A DNA stretch of 10,008 nt from Clostridiaceae bacterium (GTDB taxonomy: Bacteria > Bacillota > Clostridia > Oscillospirales > Acutalibacteraceae): contig JAEDIL010000065.1 in assembly GCA_016292455.1 (NCBI GenBank), positions 1 through 10,008 of the forward strand. Direction: 5' to 3'. The translations under genes were made by a program, and so were the position numbers. Shown in pieces: positions 1 through 6,746 of the stretch. Below the pieces are notes generated by a model, which saw only the letters and a list, made by a program, of their open reading frames with translations, was not told the origin of the DNA and made no database searches. Numbering within the stretch: position 1 is the stretch's first letter; every line of letters starts with the position of its first letter.

Positions 1-39
1 ACCGATTGAAAAACAGTTCGGCTTTCACCCACTTTGTTC

Positions 40-68
40 AGTGTAACATCAAACTGAAAATTTTACAA
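40..68 (-). promoter_or_regulatory. Weak candidate promoter reading out of the left edge
   Basis: On the minus strand a TTGTAA box (63-68) and a TACACT box (40-45) are separated by exactly 17 nt. Each matches four of six sigma-A consensus bases. It lies downstream of the symporter gene and would drive a leftward gene outside the window. No ribosome binding site or start codon is visible in the remaining 39 nt, and AT-rich DNA gives such matches by chance, so this is only a possibility. Confidence 0.22.
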
Positions 69-111
69 GACTTTTCGGCATTTTTCACCGACAAATGTCA
101 CAAAATACTTT

Positions 112-1584
112 TTAATACTTCCTCGAAAGCGAAGCCTCGGCTTCTTCTCTTGTAATCTTTCCTGCGTTGCAGTTAATCATAACCTGAACGTCTTTATCGT
201 TGAGCTTATAGAATCTCCAGATAACATAAGCAATTGCATAACCGATTGCCGGAACAAGAACATAAAGGAACCACAGGCAATTGAGCGCATGCGGAGTCTG
301 AGTTGCGCCGATTTCGGCAAGCTCACCGAAGTTTTCAATCGCTTTTCCGTCTGCGTTTTTATATGTCTGCCAGCCTACCCAGCCGAGACCGAGAACAAAG
401 CTGACAAAAGCGCTTGAAACAGCAGAGGTGATTTTTGCCATAAAGGTCTGAATTGAAAAAGTGATTCCCTTTGCGTCAACTCCCGTTTTGTAAAGGCCGT
501 ATTCGGCACAATCGGGCGTGAACATGAAGAGCATTACTCCGACAACAGACATCGGAACCGAGCGGACAACGGACATTATTATGAACCACGAAAGGCTCTG
601 ATAGCCCGGAATCCACATGATTACGCTTGCGCCGATTGCAAAAAGCGCACAGGCTCTGAACACTTTCATTTTGTCAATTTTTCTGAGAAGATGCGGAACA
701 ATGAGCGCTGCGATGAGCGACGGAACAATGCTGCAAGCCTGGGCAAGAAGCGAAATCTGCTCGTTGCGGTAGAAATAGAACGCGGCGAACATATTGATAA
801 GACCGAACACGTTTGCGCTCGAATAGAAGAAGTAGCCGAGATAATATATTAGCAAATACTTGTTGCTGACAAGGTATTTCATCATTTTTTTCAGAGTAAA
901 GCTTTCCTCGTCCTCGCCCTCATATCTTTCCTGAAGCCTGAAACAGGCAGGAAGCATTGTTGCAATTGCAAAAACGCCGCAAACAATTGCCGCAAAGGTA
1001 AAGTTGAGCTTGAACTGCTGACCGACAAGCAGTGAGCCGGCAACAATTGCCACACCCGAACCGACTCCGGACCAGATGCTTTTATAAGAAAGTGCGCTTG
1101 TCCTTTCTTCAAGGCTCTTTGTCATCGAAGTTATAATTCCGAAAATGGGCACATCGCAAAGCGTATATGAAGCGTCCCAGAGCAGGTGGGCGATTGCAAG
1201 CCATGCATATTTCATTGCGGAAGACGAACCCGACGGAATTGAAAAAAGAAGTATGGTTGTAATAGGTATCAGCGGAAGTGAAATTCTCAGCCATGGTATG
1301 TACTTCTTGCCGCTTTTGAAACGAACCTTATCGAAAATCAGTCCGAACACGACGTCGTTGACCGCGTCCCAGAATCCTGCCAGCAGAATAATCAGAGAGG
1401 TTATTTTCTTTTCATCCTGCGTAAACATAAAGTCAATATACTGAACAAGATAGTTCGCTTTAAGCGCGTATATTGCGTTCTGACCGGCGAAATAAAGGTA
1501 ATAGCTGAGTCTTTCCTTCGACTCGGTTTCCCAGCCGGGTCTTGATTTCATCAGAGATTTTCTCTCGGGTGCTTTCGTTTTCAT
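112..1584 (-). CDS. GPH-family (glycoside-pentoside-hexuronide) sugar:cation symporter, MFS superfamily
   Basis: This is a 490-residue polytopic inner-membrane protein that probably imports a glycoside, pentoside or hexuronide with Na+ or H+. About 12 hydrophobic segments are seen, with a charged central loop near residues 217-235. The family signature WDAVNDVVFG (72-81) carries Asp73 and Asp77, which match the paired cation-site aspartates of MelB-type carriers. A second signature in the C-terminal half, DCAEYGLYKTGVDAKG (358-373) followed by FSIQTFMAK, is also typical of GPH proteins. The length fits the family. The start is supported by AGGAGA(AG) at about 1591-1598, 7 nt upstream. It is the last gene of the leftward set, 63 nt after the aminopeptidase and behind a hairpin, so its expression may be partly uncoupled from the operon. 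No sugar-utilisation gene sits beside it, so the substrate cannot be named. Confidence 0.88.
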   Translation of the reverse strand: MKTKAPERKSLMKSRPGWETESKERLSYYLYFAGQNAIYALKANYLVQYIDFMFTQDEKKITSLIILLAGFWDAVNDVVFGLIFDKVRFKSGKKYIPWLRISLPLIPITTILLFSIPSGSSSAMKYAWLAIAHLLWDASYTLCDVPIFGIITSMTKSLEERTSALSYKSIWSGVGSGVAIVAGSLLVGQQFKLNFTFAAIVCGVFAIATMLPACFRLQERYEGEDEESFTLKKMMKYLVSNKYLLIYYLGYFFYSSANVFGLINMFAAFYFYRNEQISLLAQACSIVPSLIAALIVPHLLRKIDKMKVFRACALFAIGASVIMWIPGYQSLSWFIIMSVVRSVPMSVVGVMLFMFTPDCAEYGLYKTGVDAKGITFSIQTFMAKITSAVSSAFVSFVLGLGWVGWQTYKNADGKAIENFGELAEIGATQTPHALNCLWFLYVLVPAIGYAIAYVIWRFYKLNDKDVQVMINCNAGKITREEAEASLSRKY

Positions 1585-1606
1585 ATAATTCTTCTCCTGT
1601 TTAGCA

Positions 1607-1645
1607 GCCGCCGCACCGTATGAAATGCGCGGCGGCAGATTTTTT
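1607..1645 (+). terminator. GC-rich hairpin with T-run, oriented against the flanking genes
   Basis: GCCGCCGC (1607-1614) pairs perfectly with GCGGCGGC (1629-1636) around a 14-nt loop, followed on the plus strand by AGA and six T (1640-1645). This is the shape of a Rho-independent terminator for rightward transcription, yet both neighbouring genes are transcribed leftward. On the minus strand the stem gains a G.U and a C-G pair, is preceded by the A-run and has no U tract after it. There it would be an intergenic hairpin between the aminopeptidase stop and the symporter ribosome binding site. It may block antisense RNA from entering the aminopeptidase gene, or tune or stabilise the symporter mRNA. 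Confidence 0.5.
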
Positions 1646-1647
1646 CC

Positions 1648-3051
1648 TCAGCTTTCAAAGAATGCCTTGCAGGCTTCATAAGTGCTGTATACGTCAGCCT
1701 TTGAAACCACCTCAAACGGCGCATGCATTGAAAGAACGGGTACTCCGAGGTCAACAACGTCAACGTTGAGGTTTGCAACGTACATTGCAACCGTTCCTCC
1801 GCCACCCTCGTCAACCTTGCCCATTTCTCCCGTCTGCCAGCAGACATGGGCGTTATTCAGAATCCGTCTGACTTTTCCGATGAATTCCGCGTGTGCGTCG
1901 GAAGTGCCGCTCTTACCCCTTGCTCCGGTATACTTTGTGACAACAACGCCGTGGTTAAGGTAAGCCGCATTGTTCCTGTCGTGTACCGAGGGGAAGGTCG
2001 GGTCAAAGCAGGCGTTGACATCTGCCGAAAGGCATTCGCTCATTGAAAGAACGTGTCTGCCCTCCAAGCCTTCAGCCGCTGCAAGGTCGGCAATGAAATA
2101 TCTGAGGAAGGCGGAATTCAGACCGGTATTTCCGTCCGAACCGATTTCTTCCTTGTCTGCAAGCACCATAACCGCGGTGTGCTCGGGCGCCGCAACGTCG
2201 AAAAGCGCCTCAAAGCCGGGGTATGCGCAGACTCTGTCATCGTGACCGTAGCCGCCAATCATGCTTCTGTCAAAGCCGATGTCGCACACCGGAAACGCCG
2301 GAACAAGCTCGAGCTCTGCGGAAATGAAGTCCTCTTCCGTGACGCCGTATTTTTCGTGAAGCAGCGACAGAACATTTGCCTTGACGCTTTCGCTGCTCTT
2401 GTCCTTCTTAAAAGGTCTTGAACCGATGAGAATGTTCAATTCTTCGCCCCTCACGCCGTCGGAAAGGGTACGCTTTGACTGCTCCTTTGCAAGGTGGGGA
2501 AGCAGGTCGGTAATAACAAACTTCGGCTCGCCTTCCTTTTCTCCGAGGGAAACAGTAATTTCCTCGCCGTCTGCCCTGATTATTACGCCGTGAAGCGAAA
2601 GCGGAATGGCTGTCCACTGATATTTTCTCAGTCCGCCGTAATAATGAGTTTTGAAATAGGCAATCTCGCTGTCCTCATAAAGCGGAGTCGGCTTCAAATC
2701 AAGTCTCGGCGAGTCAATGTGGGACGCAACGATTTTTGCGCCTTCTGAAACGCCTTTTTTTCCTATTACGGCAAGAATCAGCGCCTTTCCTCTGTTGTTG
2801 AGATATACCTTTTCTCCGACCTGATATTTTTTTGCTCTGTCAAAGGGAACAAAGCCGTTCTTTTCCGCCATGGCAATAATTGCTTTGTTACATTCCCTTT
2901 CGGTCTTTGAACTGTTCAGAAAGCTCATGTATCCCTTGCAGAATTCATCGGCCTTTCTGACCTCATCTTCGCTTTTTGCAAAAGAATAGTGTTCCCTTTT
3001 GAGGAAAAGCTCATCCTTTAACGCTTCAAGCTCTGTTTTTTCCTCTTTCAT
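1648..3051 (-). CDS. apeB: M18 family (aspartyl-type) zinc aminopeptidase
   Basis: This is a 467-residue cytosolic metallo-aminopeptidase that removes N-terminal residues, classically acidic ones, from peptides. It is full length for bacterial M18. The metal-site motifs appear in the expected order: ASHIDSPRLDLKP with His111, GGYGHDDR with Asp271/272, DKEEIGSDG with Glu301-Glu302, SADVNACFD with Asp344, and the C-terminal SMHAPFE with His443. The HDRNNAAYLNHG and GGGGT segments are also typical of M18. AGGAGG (3058-3063) lies 6 nt before the ATG, a near-ideal spacing that fixes the start. The gene follows the lytic transglycosylase after 33 nt with no terminator or clear promoter between, so it is probably co-transcribed. 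Its job is likely general peptide turnover, because the neighbours do not point to a specific substrate. All key residues are intact. Confidence 0.95.
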   Translation of the reverse strand: MKEEKTELEALKDELFLKREHYSFAKSEDEVRKADEFCKGYMSFLNSSKTERECNKAIIAMAEKNGFVPFDRAKKYQVGEKVYLNNRGKALILAVIGKKGVSEGAKIVASHIDSPRLDLKPTPLYEDSEIAYFKTHYYGGLRKYQWTAIPLSLHGVIIRADGEEITVSLGEKEGEPKFVITDLLPHLAKEQSKRTLSDGVRGEELNILIGSRPFKKDKSSESVKANVLSLLHEKYGVTEEDFISAELELVPAFPVCDIGFDRSMIGGYGHDDRVCAYPGFEALFDVAAPEHTAVMVLADKEEIGSDGNTGLNSAFLRYFIADLAAAEGLEGRHVLSMSECLSADVNACFDPTFPSVHDRNNAAYLNHGVVVTKYTGARGKSGTSDAHAEFIGKVRRILNNAHVCWQTGEMGKVDEGGGGTVAMYVANLNVDVVDLGVPVLSMHAPFEVVSKADVYSTYEACKAFFES

Positions 3052-3084
3052 AGTGTTCCTCCTTACTGCCGTGAAAGCACAGCG

Positions 3085-3684
3085 TCAATAATATAGTTTT
3101 TGATATATTTCCTTGGTTTTCATAACTCTATCAACATAATACTTCGTTGATGAAAACGGAATATCCGAAAGTGTTTTGCCGTCAGATGAATACCTTTCAT
3201 CTTTCAGCCATTTTTTTACGTTGTTCGGACCTGCGTGGTAGGCAGCAACAGCCTCGCGCTCAGAGCCGAACTGTTCAATGAACATCGAATATAAAAGGCA
3301 GCCGTATTTTATTGAAACCTCCGGCTCAAAGAGTTTTTCCTGCGGCAATTCTTCACCCGTTTTTGTTTTCAGCCATGTGAACGTATCCGGCATGAGCTGC
3401 ATCAGTCCCTTTGCTCCGGCGGAAGAAACCGCCTCAGACTCAAAATCGCTTTCGCATTTTATCACGGCAAAAACAAACGGTTCTTCTAAATTGTTCATTC
3501 GACAATAGGTTTTGACAGTTTTCTCATATTTAAGCGGATATAATGACTTTTGAAATGAGCTGCTGCCGCGGTTCAGAAGCAGAACAACAGCCGCCGCAGC
3601 AAGAAACAGAAGAACAACCGCCGCAATTTTTCCGACAGGAGTGGATTTTTTCTTTTTCTTCGCAGTCTTTCTTTTGTTCGTCAC
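3085..3684 (-). CDS. Membrane-anchored lytic transglycosylase (SLT/GH23 fold)
   Basis: This is a 199-residue protein. A very basic N-terminus (KRKTAKKKKKS) precedes one hydrophobic segment at about 19-37, which gives an N-in signal anchor with the enzyme outside. The SLT domain follows: IKCESDFESEAVS with catalytic Glu78, SAGAKGLMQLMP (88-99), AAYHAGPNNV (147-156) and a C-terminal YYVDRV. The family cleaves the MurNAc-GlcNAc bond of peptidoglycan, forming 1,6-anhydroMurNAc, in wall remodelling or turnover. The size matches the short clostridial members that have only an anchor and a catalytic domain. The start codon is GTG and overlaps the coaE stop as GTGA (3681-3684). A perfect AAGGAGGT (3691-3698) lies 6 nt upstream, inside the coaE coding end, so the two genes are translationally coupled. 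There is no lipobox and no LysM domain. Confidence 0.92.
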   Translation of the reverse strand: MTNKRKTAKKKKKSTPVGKIAAVVLLFLAAAAVVLLLNRGSSSFQKSLYPLKYEKTVKTYCRMNNLEEPFVFAVIKCESDFESEAVSSAGAKGLMQLMPDTFTWLKTKTGEELPQEKLFEPEVSIKYGCLLYSMFIEQFGSEREAVAAYHAGPNNVKKWLKDERYSSDGKTLSDIPFSSTKYYVDRVMKTKEIYQKLYY

Positions 3685-4271
3685 GCCGAGACCTCCTTGA
3701 GGAAGCTTTCCGCCTCAGAATCGGCGTCATACGGCGGATAGTTTCGTATTATTATATCTGCATTCGCGATGTAATATTCTTCGCTTTTTTGTGCGCTCAT
3801 ACGAAGCATAGCCTCTTTTTTTGTAATATTATCACGCCTGAGAAGCCGTTCAAGGCGAATACTCTCGGGACAGACAACAACAATAATTTTTTCGCAAAGC
3901 TTTCTTGACGGACTTTCAAGCAAAGCTGCCGCGTCAATAAGACAATATTCAAAGCCTGCTTTTGTCCCCTTTTCAATTTCATTTCTGAAAAGCTCATCAA
4001 TATACGGGTGAGTAATCGCATTCAGTGCAGCCGTGTTTTCCTTTGAAGAAAACGCCCTTGAAGCAAGCTTTTTCCGGTCAAGCGAGCCGTCCTCAAAAAG
4101 AATATCCTTTCCGAAGCGCGTGCCAAGCTCACAAAGCGCCGGCGAACCTTTCCGGGTAACAAGGCGGGCAAGCTTATCGCCGTCAATTACAAAAAATCCC
4201 CTTTTTGAAAGGTAACCTGCAACCGTGCTTTTCCCTGCACCGGTCTGACCGGTCAGTCCGAATACCCTCAT
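3681..4271 (-). CDS. coaE: Dephospho-CoA kinase
   Basis: This 196-residue cytosolic enzyme carries out the last step of coenzyme A synthesis, the ATP-dependent 3'-phosphorylation of dephospho-CoA. The Walker A loop is GQTGAGKST (8-16) with Lys14. IDGDKLAR (29-36) gives the family's conserved acidic segment with Asp30. ITHPY (86-90) and LIDAAALLES (111-120) correspond to the CoA-domain motifs; in the second, Ala-Ala replaces the more usual Val/Ile-Pro. RRDNIT and RMSAQ lead to ANADIIIRN, the usual C-terminal signature. The length is normal. The ATG lies 9 nt after the sua5 stop, and its GAGGTGA ribosome binding site overlaps that stop codon. The downstream transglycosylase overlaps its own stop by 4 nt. 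Both junctions imply co-translation within one operon. Linkage with prfA and sua5 is plausible for Clostridia. Confidence 0.95.
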   Translation of the reverse strand: MRVFGLTGQTGAGKSTVAGYLSKRGFFVIDGDKLARLVTRKGSPALCELGTRFGKDILFEDGSLDRKKLASRAFSSKENTAALNAITHPYIDELFRNEIEKGTKAGFEYCLIDAAALLESPSRKLCEKIIVVVCPESIRLERLLRRDNITKKEAMLRMSAQKSEEYYIANADIIIRNYPPYDADSEAESFLKEVSA

Positions 4272-4280
4272 TTTTTCACC

Positions 4281-5306
4281 TCAAAGTTCAATTATACTGA
4301 ATGCTGCCGCACGGACAAGTCTGTTAAAAACGGCAAGACCGACGCCATCCTTTTCCGGAAAACGGGCAAAACAGTTTTTCGCTCCGGTTTCGTCAACCTT
4401 TCTCAAAGCGTCAAAAATCCCGTGCGCCTGAGAAAGACCGTCATGCGCTTTTCCGTATTCGATAAACGGAACGGAAAGCTCCCTGCCCTCGCCGTCAAAA
4501 ACAAGGGCGACGGTGCTTTCTTTTTCCATGCCTTCAACGAAATCCCTGAACTTTTCAAAGCTGCCTTTAACAATAGTAACCTTTGCACTCGGCGAGTAAT
4601 GCTTATACTTCATTCCCGGAGAAGCGGCAACCGCCCCATCGGCAAGCTTTTCAAAAACCGCAGAATCAACCTCAACTTCACCGAGAACTTCTGTGAGCAT
4701 TTCAACAGAAATTCCGCCCGGGCGCAAAACACGCGGAACTTCGCCTGCAAGGGTGATGACAGTTGATTCAACGCCGACCGAGCAATCGCCCGAATCAATA
4801 ATGAGCGGCACTCTGCCGTCAAGATCCTTTTCGCAATGCTTTGCTGAGGTGGGGCTCGGCTTTCCCGAAATATTCGCCGAGGGTGCCGCGAGCGGAACAC
4901 CGGCGGCGCTGATTATTGCCCTTGCAATCGGGTGCAGCGGCATGCGCACTCCCACCGTATCAAGTCCGCCGCTTGTCCTTAACGGAATGAGATTGCTTTT
5001 TTTAAGAATTATCGTCAGCGGTCCCGGCCAGAAAGCTTTTGCAAGCTTCATCGCGTTTTCCGGAACACTTTCAACAAGGGCGTCCCATTGGGAAAGCTCG
5101 CTGATGTGAACGATCAGCGGATTATCGGACGGTCTTCCCTTGGCTTCAAAAATCTTCGCCACAGCTTTTTCGTCAAAAGCATTGGCGGCAAGGCCATATA
5201 CCGTTTCGGTCGGAATTGCAACAACCCCGCCTTTTTTCAAAAGCTCTGCGGCTTTTAAAATTCCCTCATCGCTTTCGTGTTCAACTTTTATAACTTCTGT
5301 TTTCAT
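4281..5306 (-). CDS. ywlC: L-threonylcarbamoyladenylate synthase, two-domain Sua5/YwlC type
   Basis: This 341-residue cytosolic enzyme makes threonylcarbamoyl-AMP from threonine, bicarbonate and ATP. TsaB/D/E then use that product to form t6A at position 37 of ANN-decoding tRNAs. The N-terminal YrdC domain (about 12-205) has PTETVYGLAA (32-41), EAKGRPSDNPL (54-64), SANISGKPSPT (143-153) and VGVESTV. The linker SPGMKYKHYSP (229-239) and the C-terminal Sua5 domain to residue 341, ending in the typical GLAVFNRLVRAA, separate it from the short TsaC form. The ATG at 5306 lies about 10 nt after an AGGAAAG sequence, a somewhat long spacing. No better in-frame start is seen. It sits 24 nt after prfA and 9 nt before coaE. 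Pairing with prfA is common in Firmicutes and puts tRNA modification and termination in one transcript. Confidence 0.95.
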   Translation of the reverse strand: MKTEVIKVEHESDEGILKAAELLKKGGVVAIPTETVYGLAANAFDEKAVAKIFEAKGRPSDNPLIVHISELSQWDALVESVPENAMKLAKAFWPGPLTIILKKSNLIPLRTSGGLDTVGVRMPLHPIARAIISAAGVPLAAPSANISGKPSPTSAKHCEKDLDGRVPLIIDSGDCSVGVESTVITLAGEVPRVLRPGGISVEMLTEVLGEVEVDSAVFEKLADGAVAASPGMKYKHYSPSAKVTIVKGSFEKFRDFVEGMEKESTVALVFDGEGRELSVPFIEYGKAHDGLSQAHGIFDALRKVDETGAKNCFARFPEKDGVGLAVFNRLVRAAAFSIIEL

Positions 5307-5330
5307 TATGAATACACTTTCCTGAAAAAC

Positions 5331-6398
5331 TTATTGCTCCGTCAGCTTTCTGGCTGTGTCTGCCGTGATGAGCGCGTCAACAATCTCGTCCATATCACCA
5401 TTAAGAAACTGTTCAAGCTTGTATACCGTAAGTCCGATTCTGTGGTCGGTAATACGTCCCTGCGGATAGTTATAGGTTCGGATTCTTTCGCTCCTGTCGC
5501 CCGTTCCGACCTGGCTTTTTCTCTCGTCCGCAATTGAGGTCTGCTGCTTTTTGCGCTCAGCTTCAAGAATTCTTGAACGCAGAACGCGCATTGCCTTTTC
5601 GCGGTTTTTGTGCTGACTTCTTTCGTCCTGACACTCGGCAACAATGCCCGTCGGAATGTGAGTAATGCGGATTGCAGATTCGGTTTTGTTGATATGCTGA
5701 CCGCCTGCTCCGCCGGAGCGGAATGTGTCAACCTGCAAATCTACCGGGTTGATTTCAACGTCAACCTCCTCAGCCTCCGGAAGAACCGCAACGGTAGCCG
5801 TTGAGGTATGTATTCTTCCCTGCGACTCGGTTTCCGGAACACGCTGAACGCGGTGAACTCCGCTTTCAAATTTAAAGCGGGAATACGCGCCCTCTCCGGA
5901 AACGGTGAAGCTTATCTCCTTGAAACCGCCAAGCTCCGTATCGTTTGAATAAACCACTTCGGTTCTGAAACCCTTCTTCTCGGCATACATTGAATACATT
6001 CTGAAAAGCACGCCGGCAAAAAGCGCGGACTCCTCGCCTCCCGCCCCTGCCCGAATTTCAACAATAACGTTCTTCCCGTCGTTTTCATCACGTGGCAGGA
6101 GAAGAATTCTGAGCTCGGAAAGAACCCTTTCCCCGTCAGGTGAAAGCTCTTCAAGCTCCTGACGCGCCATTTCAAGGAATTCCCTGTCCTCGCCGCCCTG
6201 TTCAATAATAGTTTTTGCTTCATCAATCCGGGCTTTGATTTTTTTATATTCACGGAATTTTTCCACCACCGGCAAAAGTGCCTTGTGCTCTTTCATCAGT
6301 GCGCGGTAGTTTTCCATATCATTCATTATGTCACCGCTGCAAAGAGCCTTTGATACCTCATCAAAACGCTCTTCAACGGCGTGAAGCTTTTCAAGCAT
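5331..6398 (-). CDS. prfA: Peptide chain release factor 1 (RF1)
   Basis: This 355-residue class I release factor reads UAA and UAG in the ribosomal A site and triggers peptide release. An N-terminal helical domain (about 1-105) leads to the PCRF region with RAGAGGEESALFAG (116-129). The stop-codon-reading tripeptide is Pro-Glu-Thr at 188-190 (RVPETESQGRIHTS), the RF1-type P-x-T rather than the SPF of RF2. The catalytic loop SGGAGGQHINKTESA holds GGQ at 232-234, followed by THIPTGIVAECQDERSQHKN and RIRTYNYPQGRITDHR, all canonical. The start lies inside the end of the DUF951 gene, with an 8-nt overlap. AGGAGG (6405-6410) is 6 nt upstream, so the start is certain and translation is probably coupled. 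The methyltransferase gene prmC, which modifies the GGQ glutamine and is often adjacent in Firmicutes, is not next to it here. Confidence 0.97.
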   Translation of the reverse strand: MLEKLHAVEERFDEVSKALCSGDIMNDMENYRALMKEHKALLPVVEKFREYKKIKARIDEAKTIIEQGGEDREFLEMARQELEELSPDGERVLSELRILLLPRDENDGKNVIVEIRAGAGGEESALFAGVLFRMYSMYAEKKGFRTEVVYSNDTELGGFKEISFTVSGEGAYSRFKFESGVHRVQRVPETESQGRIHTSTATVAVLPEAEEVDVEINPVDLQVDTFRSGGAGGQHINKTESAIRITHIPTGIVAECQDERSQHKNREKAMRVLRSRILEAERKKQQTSIADERKSQVGTGDRSERIRTYNYPQGRITDHRIGLTVYKLEQFLNGDMDEIVDALITADTARKLTEQ

Positions 6399-6585
6399 CG
6401 TTTTCCTCCTCGTGAAGAATCTTTTTGATGTTCTTCTCAGCCTTGGAGCGCGGAATCATGAATTCTCTGCCGCAGCCGCAGCATCTGAGCTTGAAATCCA
6501 TTCCGGAGCGAAGGACGGAAAACTCAAAGCTTCCGCAGGGGTGCTTTTTCTTCATTGTAAGTCTGTCACCAACACGCACGTCCAT
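6391..6585 (-). CDS. DUF951 family small zinc-ribbon-like protein
   Basis: This is a 64-residue protein of unknown function belonging to a family widespread in Firmicutes. Typical marks are an N-terminal VRVGDRLTMKKKHPCGSFEF with Cys17, a CCGCGREFMIPRSK segment with Cys35, Cys36 and Cys38, and a basic KAEKNIKKIL helix. The cysteines probably form a small metal site, and the beta-rich fold plus basic tail suggests nucleic-acid or ribosome contact; this is inference only. An in-frame ATG at 6606 would add seven residues, but it has no ribosome binding site and would lie about 10 nt from the predicted transcription start. The ATG at 6585 has AAAGGAG with a 7-nt spacer and matches the usual family N-terminus, so it was chosen. 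This is the first gene of the leftward operon and it overlaps prfA by 8 nt. Confidence 0.88.
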   Translation of the reverse strand: MDVRVGDRLTMKKKHPCGSFEFSVLRSGMDFKLRCCGCGREFMIPRSKAEKNIKKILHEEENDA

Positions 6586-6622
6586 TTTCCCTCTCCTTTC
6601 GGACATAAAATAATATCACTAT

Positions 6623-6651
6623 ATTATATCAACAGGCATTGAAAATATCAA
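6623..6651 (-). promoter_or_regulatory. Sigma-A-type promoter of the DUF951-prfA operon
   Basis: On the minus strand TTGATA (6646-6651) and a perfect TATAAT (6623-6628) are 17 nt apart, matching 11 of 12 consensus bases. Transcription should begin near 6616, giving a leader of about 30 nt before the ATG at 6585. It is the only strong promoter seen ahead of the leftward genes. A TTGATAT sequence occurs twice here, once at the -35 box and once running into the -10 box. Confidence 0.85.
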
Positions 6652-6668
6652 TCATTAAAGCCGATAAA
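6639..6668 (+). promoter_or_regulatory. Candidate promoter for the S1-domain gene
   Basis: TTGAAA (6639-6644) and GATAAA (6663-6668) are separated by 18 nt. The -35 box matches five of six consensus bases and the -10 box four of six. It overlaps the leftward promoter back to back, so the two polymerases would compete for the same DNA. The leader to the ATG at 6747 would be about 70 nt. A TATAAA at 6685-6690 is another possible -10 but has no -35 partner. Confidence 0.45.
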
Positions 6669-6713
6669 TTAAAAATTCGGCGCATATAAATAAAAAGAAT
6701 GTAGATTTAACGC

Positions 6714-6728
6714 CCGTTTCAAAAACGG
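6714..6728 (+). promoter_or_regulatory. Small hairpin just upstream of the S1 gene ribosome binding site
   Basis: CCGTTT (6714-6719) pairs with AAACGG (6723-6728) around a 3-nt loop, ending 5 nt before the AAAGGA ribosome binding site (6734-6739). It has no T-run and so is not a terminator. It may be a 5' mRNA-stability element or a contact site for regulation, but the stem is short and could be chance. Confidence 0.35.
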
Positions 6729-6746
6729 AGCAGAAAGGATATGACA

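Noticed and set aside
37..58. TTCAGT/ACTGAA inverted repeat as an operator or terminator
   Set aside because: Six bp with a 10-nt loop in AT-rich DNA is within chance. It also overlaps the weak promoter candidate, so neither can be firmly called.
75..91. Terminator after the symporter gene
   Set aside because: Only a 5-bp stem (TCGGC with ACCGA, one weak pair) and no clean T-run. The symporter terminator may lie beyond the left edge.
1648..6585. A new defence, mobile or biosynthetic system in the leftward gene set
   Set aside because: Every gene except DUF951 belongs to a well-known housekeeping family with intact motifs. There are no integrase, toxin, nuclease or repeat-array signals.
6586..6606. 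Upstream ATG adding seven residues to the DUF951 protein
   Set aside because: No ribosome binding site precedes it. The predicted transcript starts only about 10 nt upstream, and family members begin near the second ATG.
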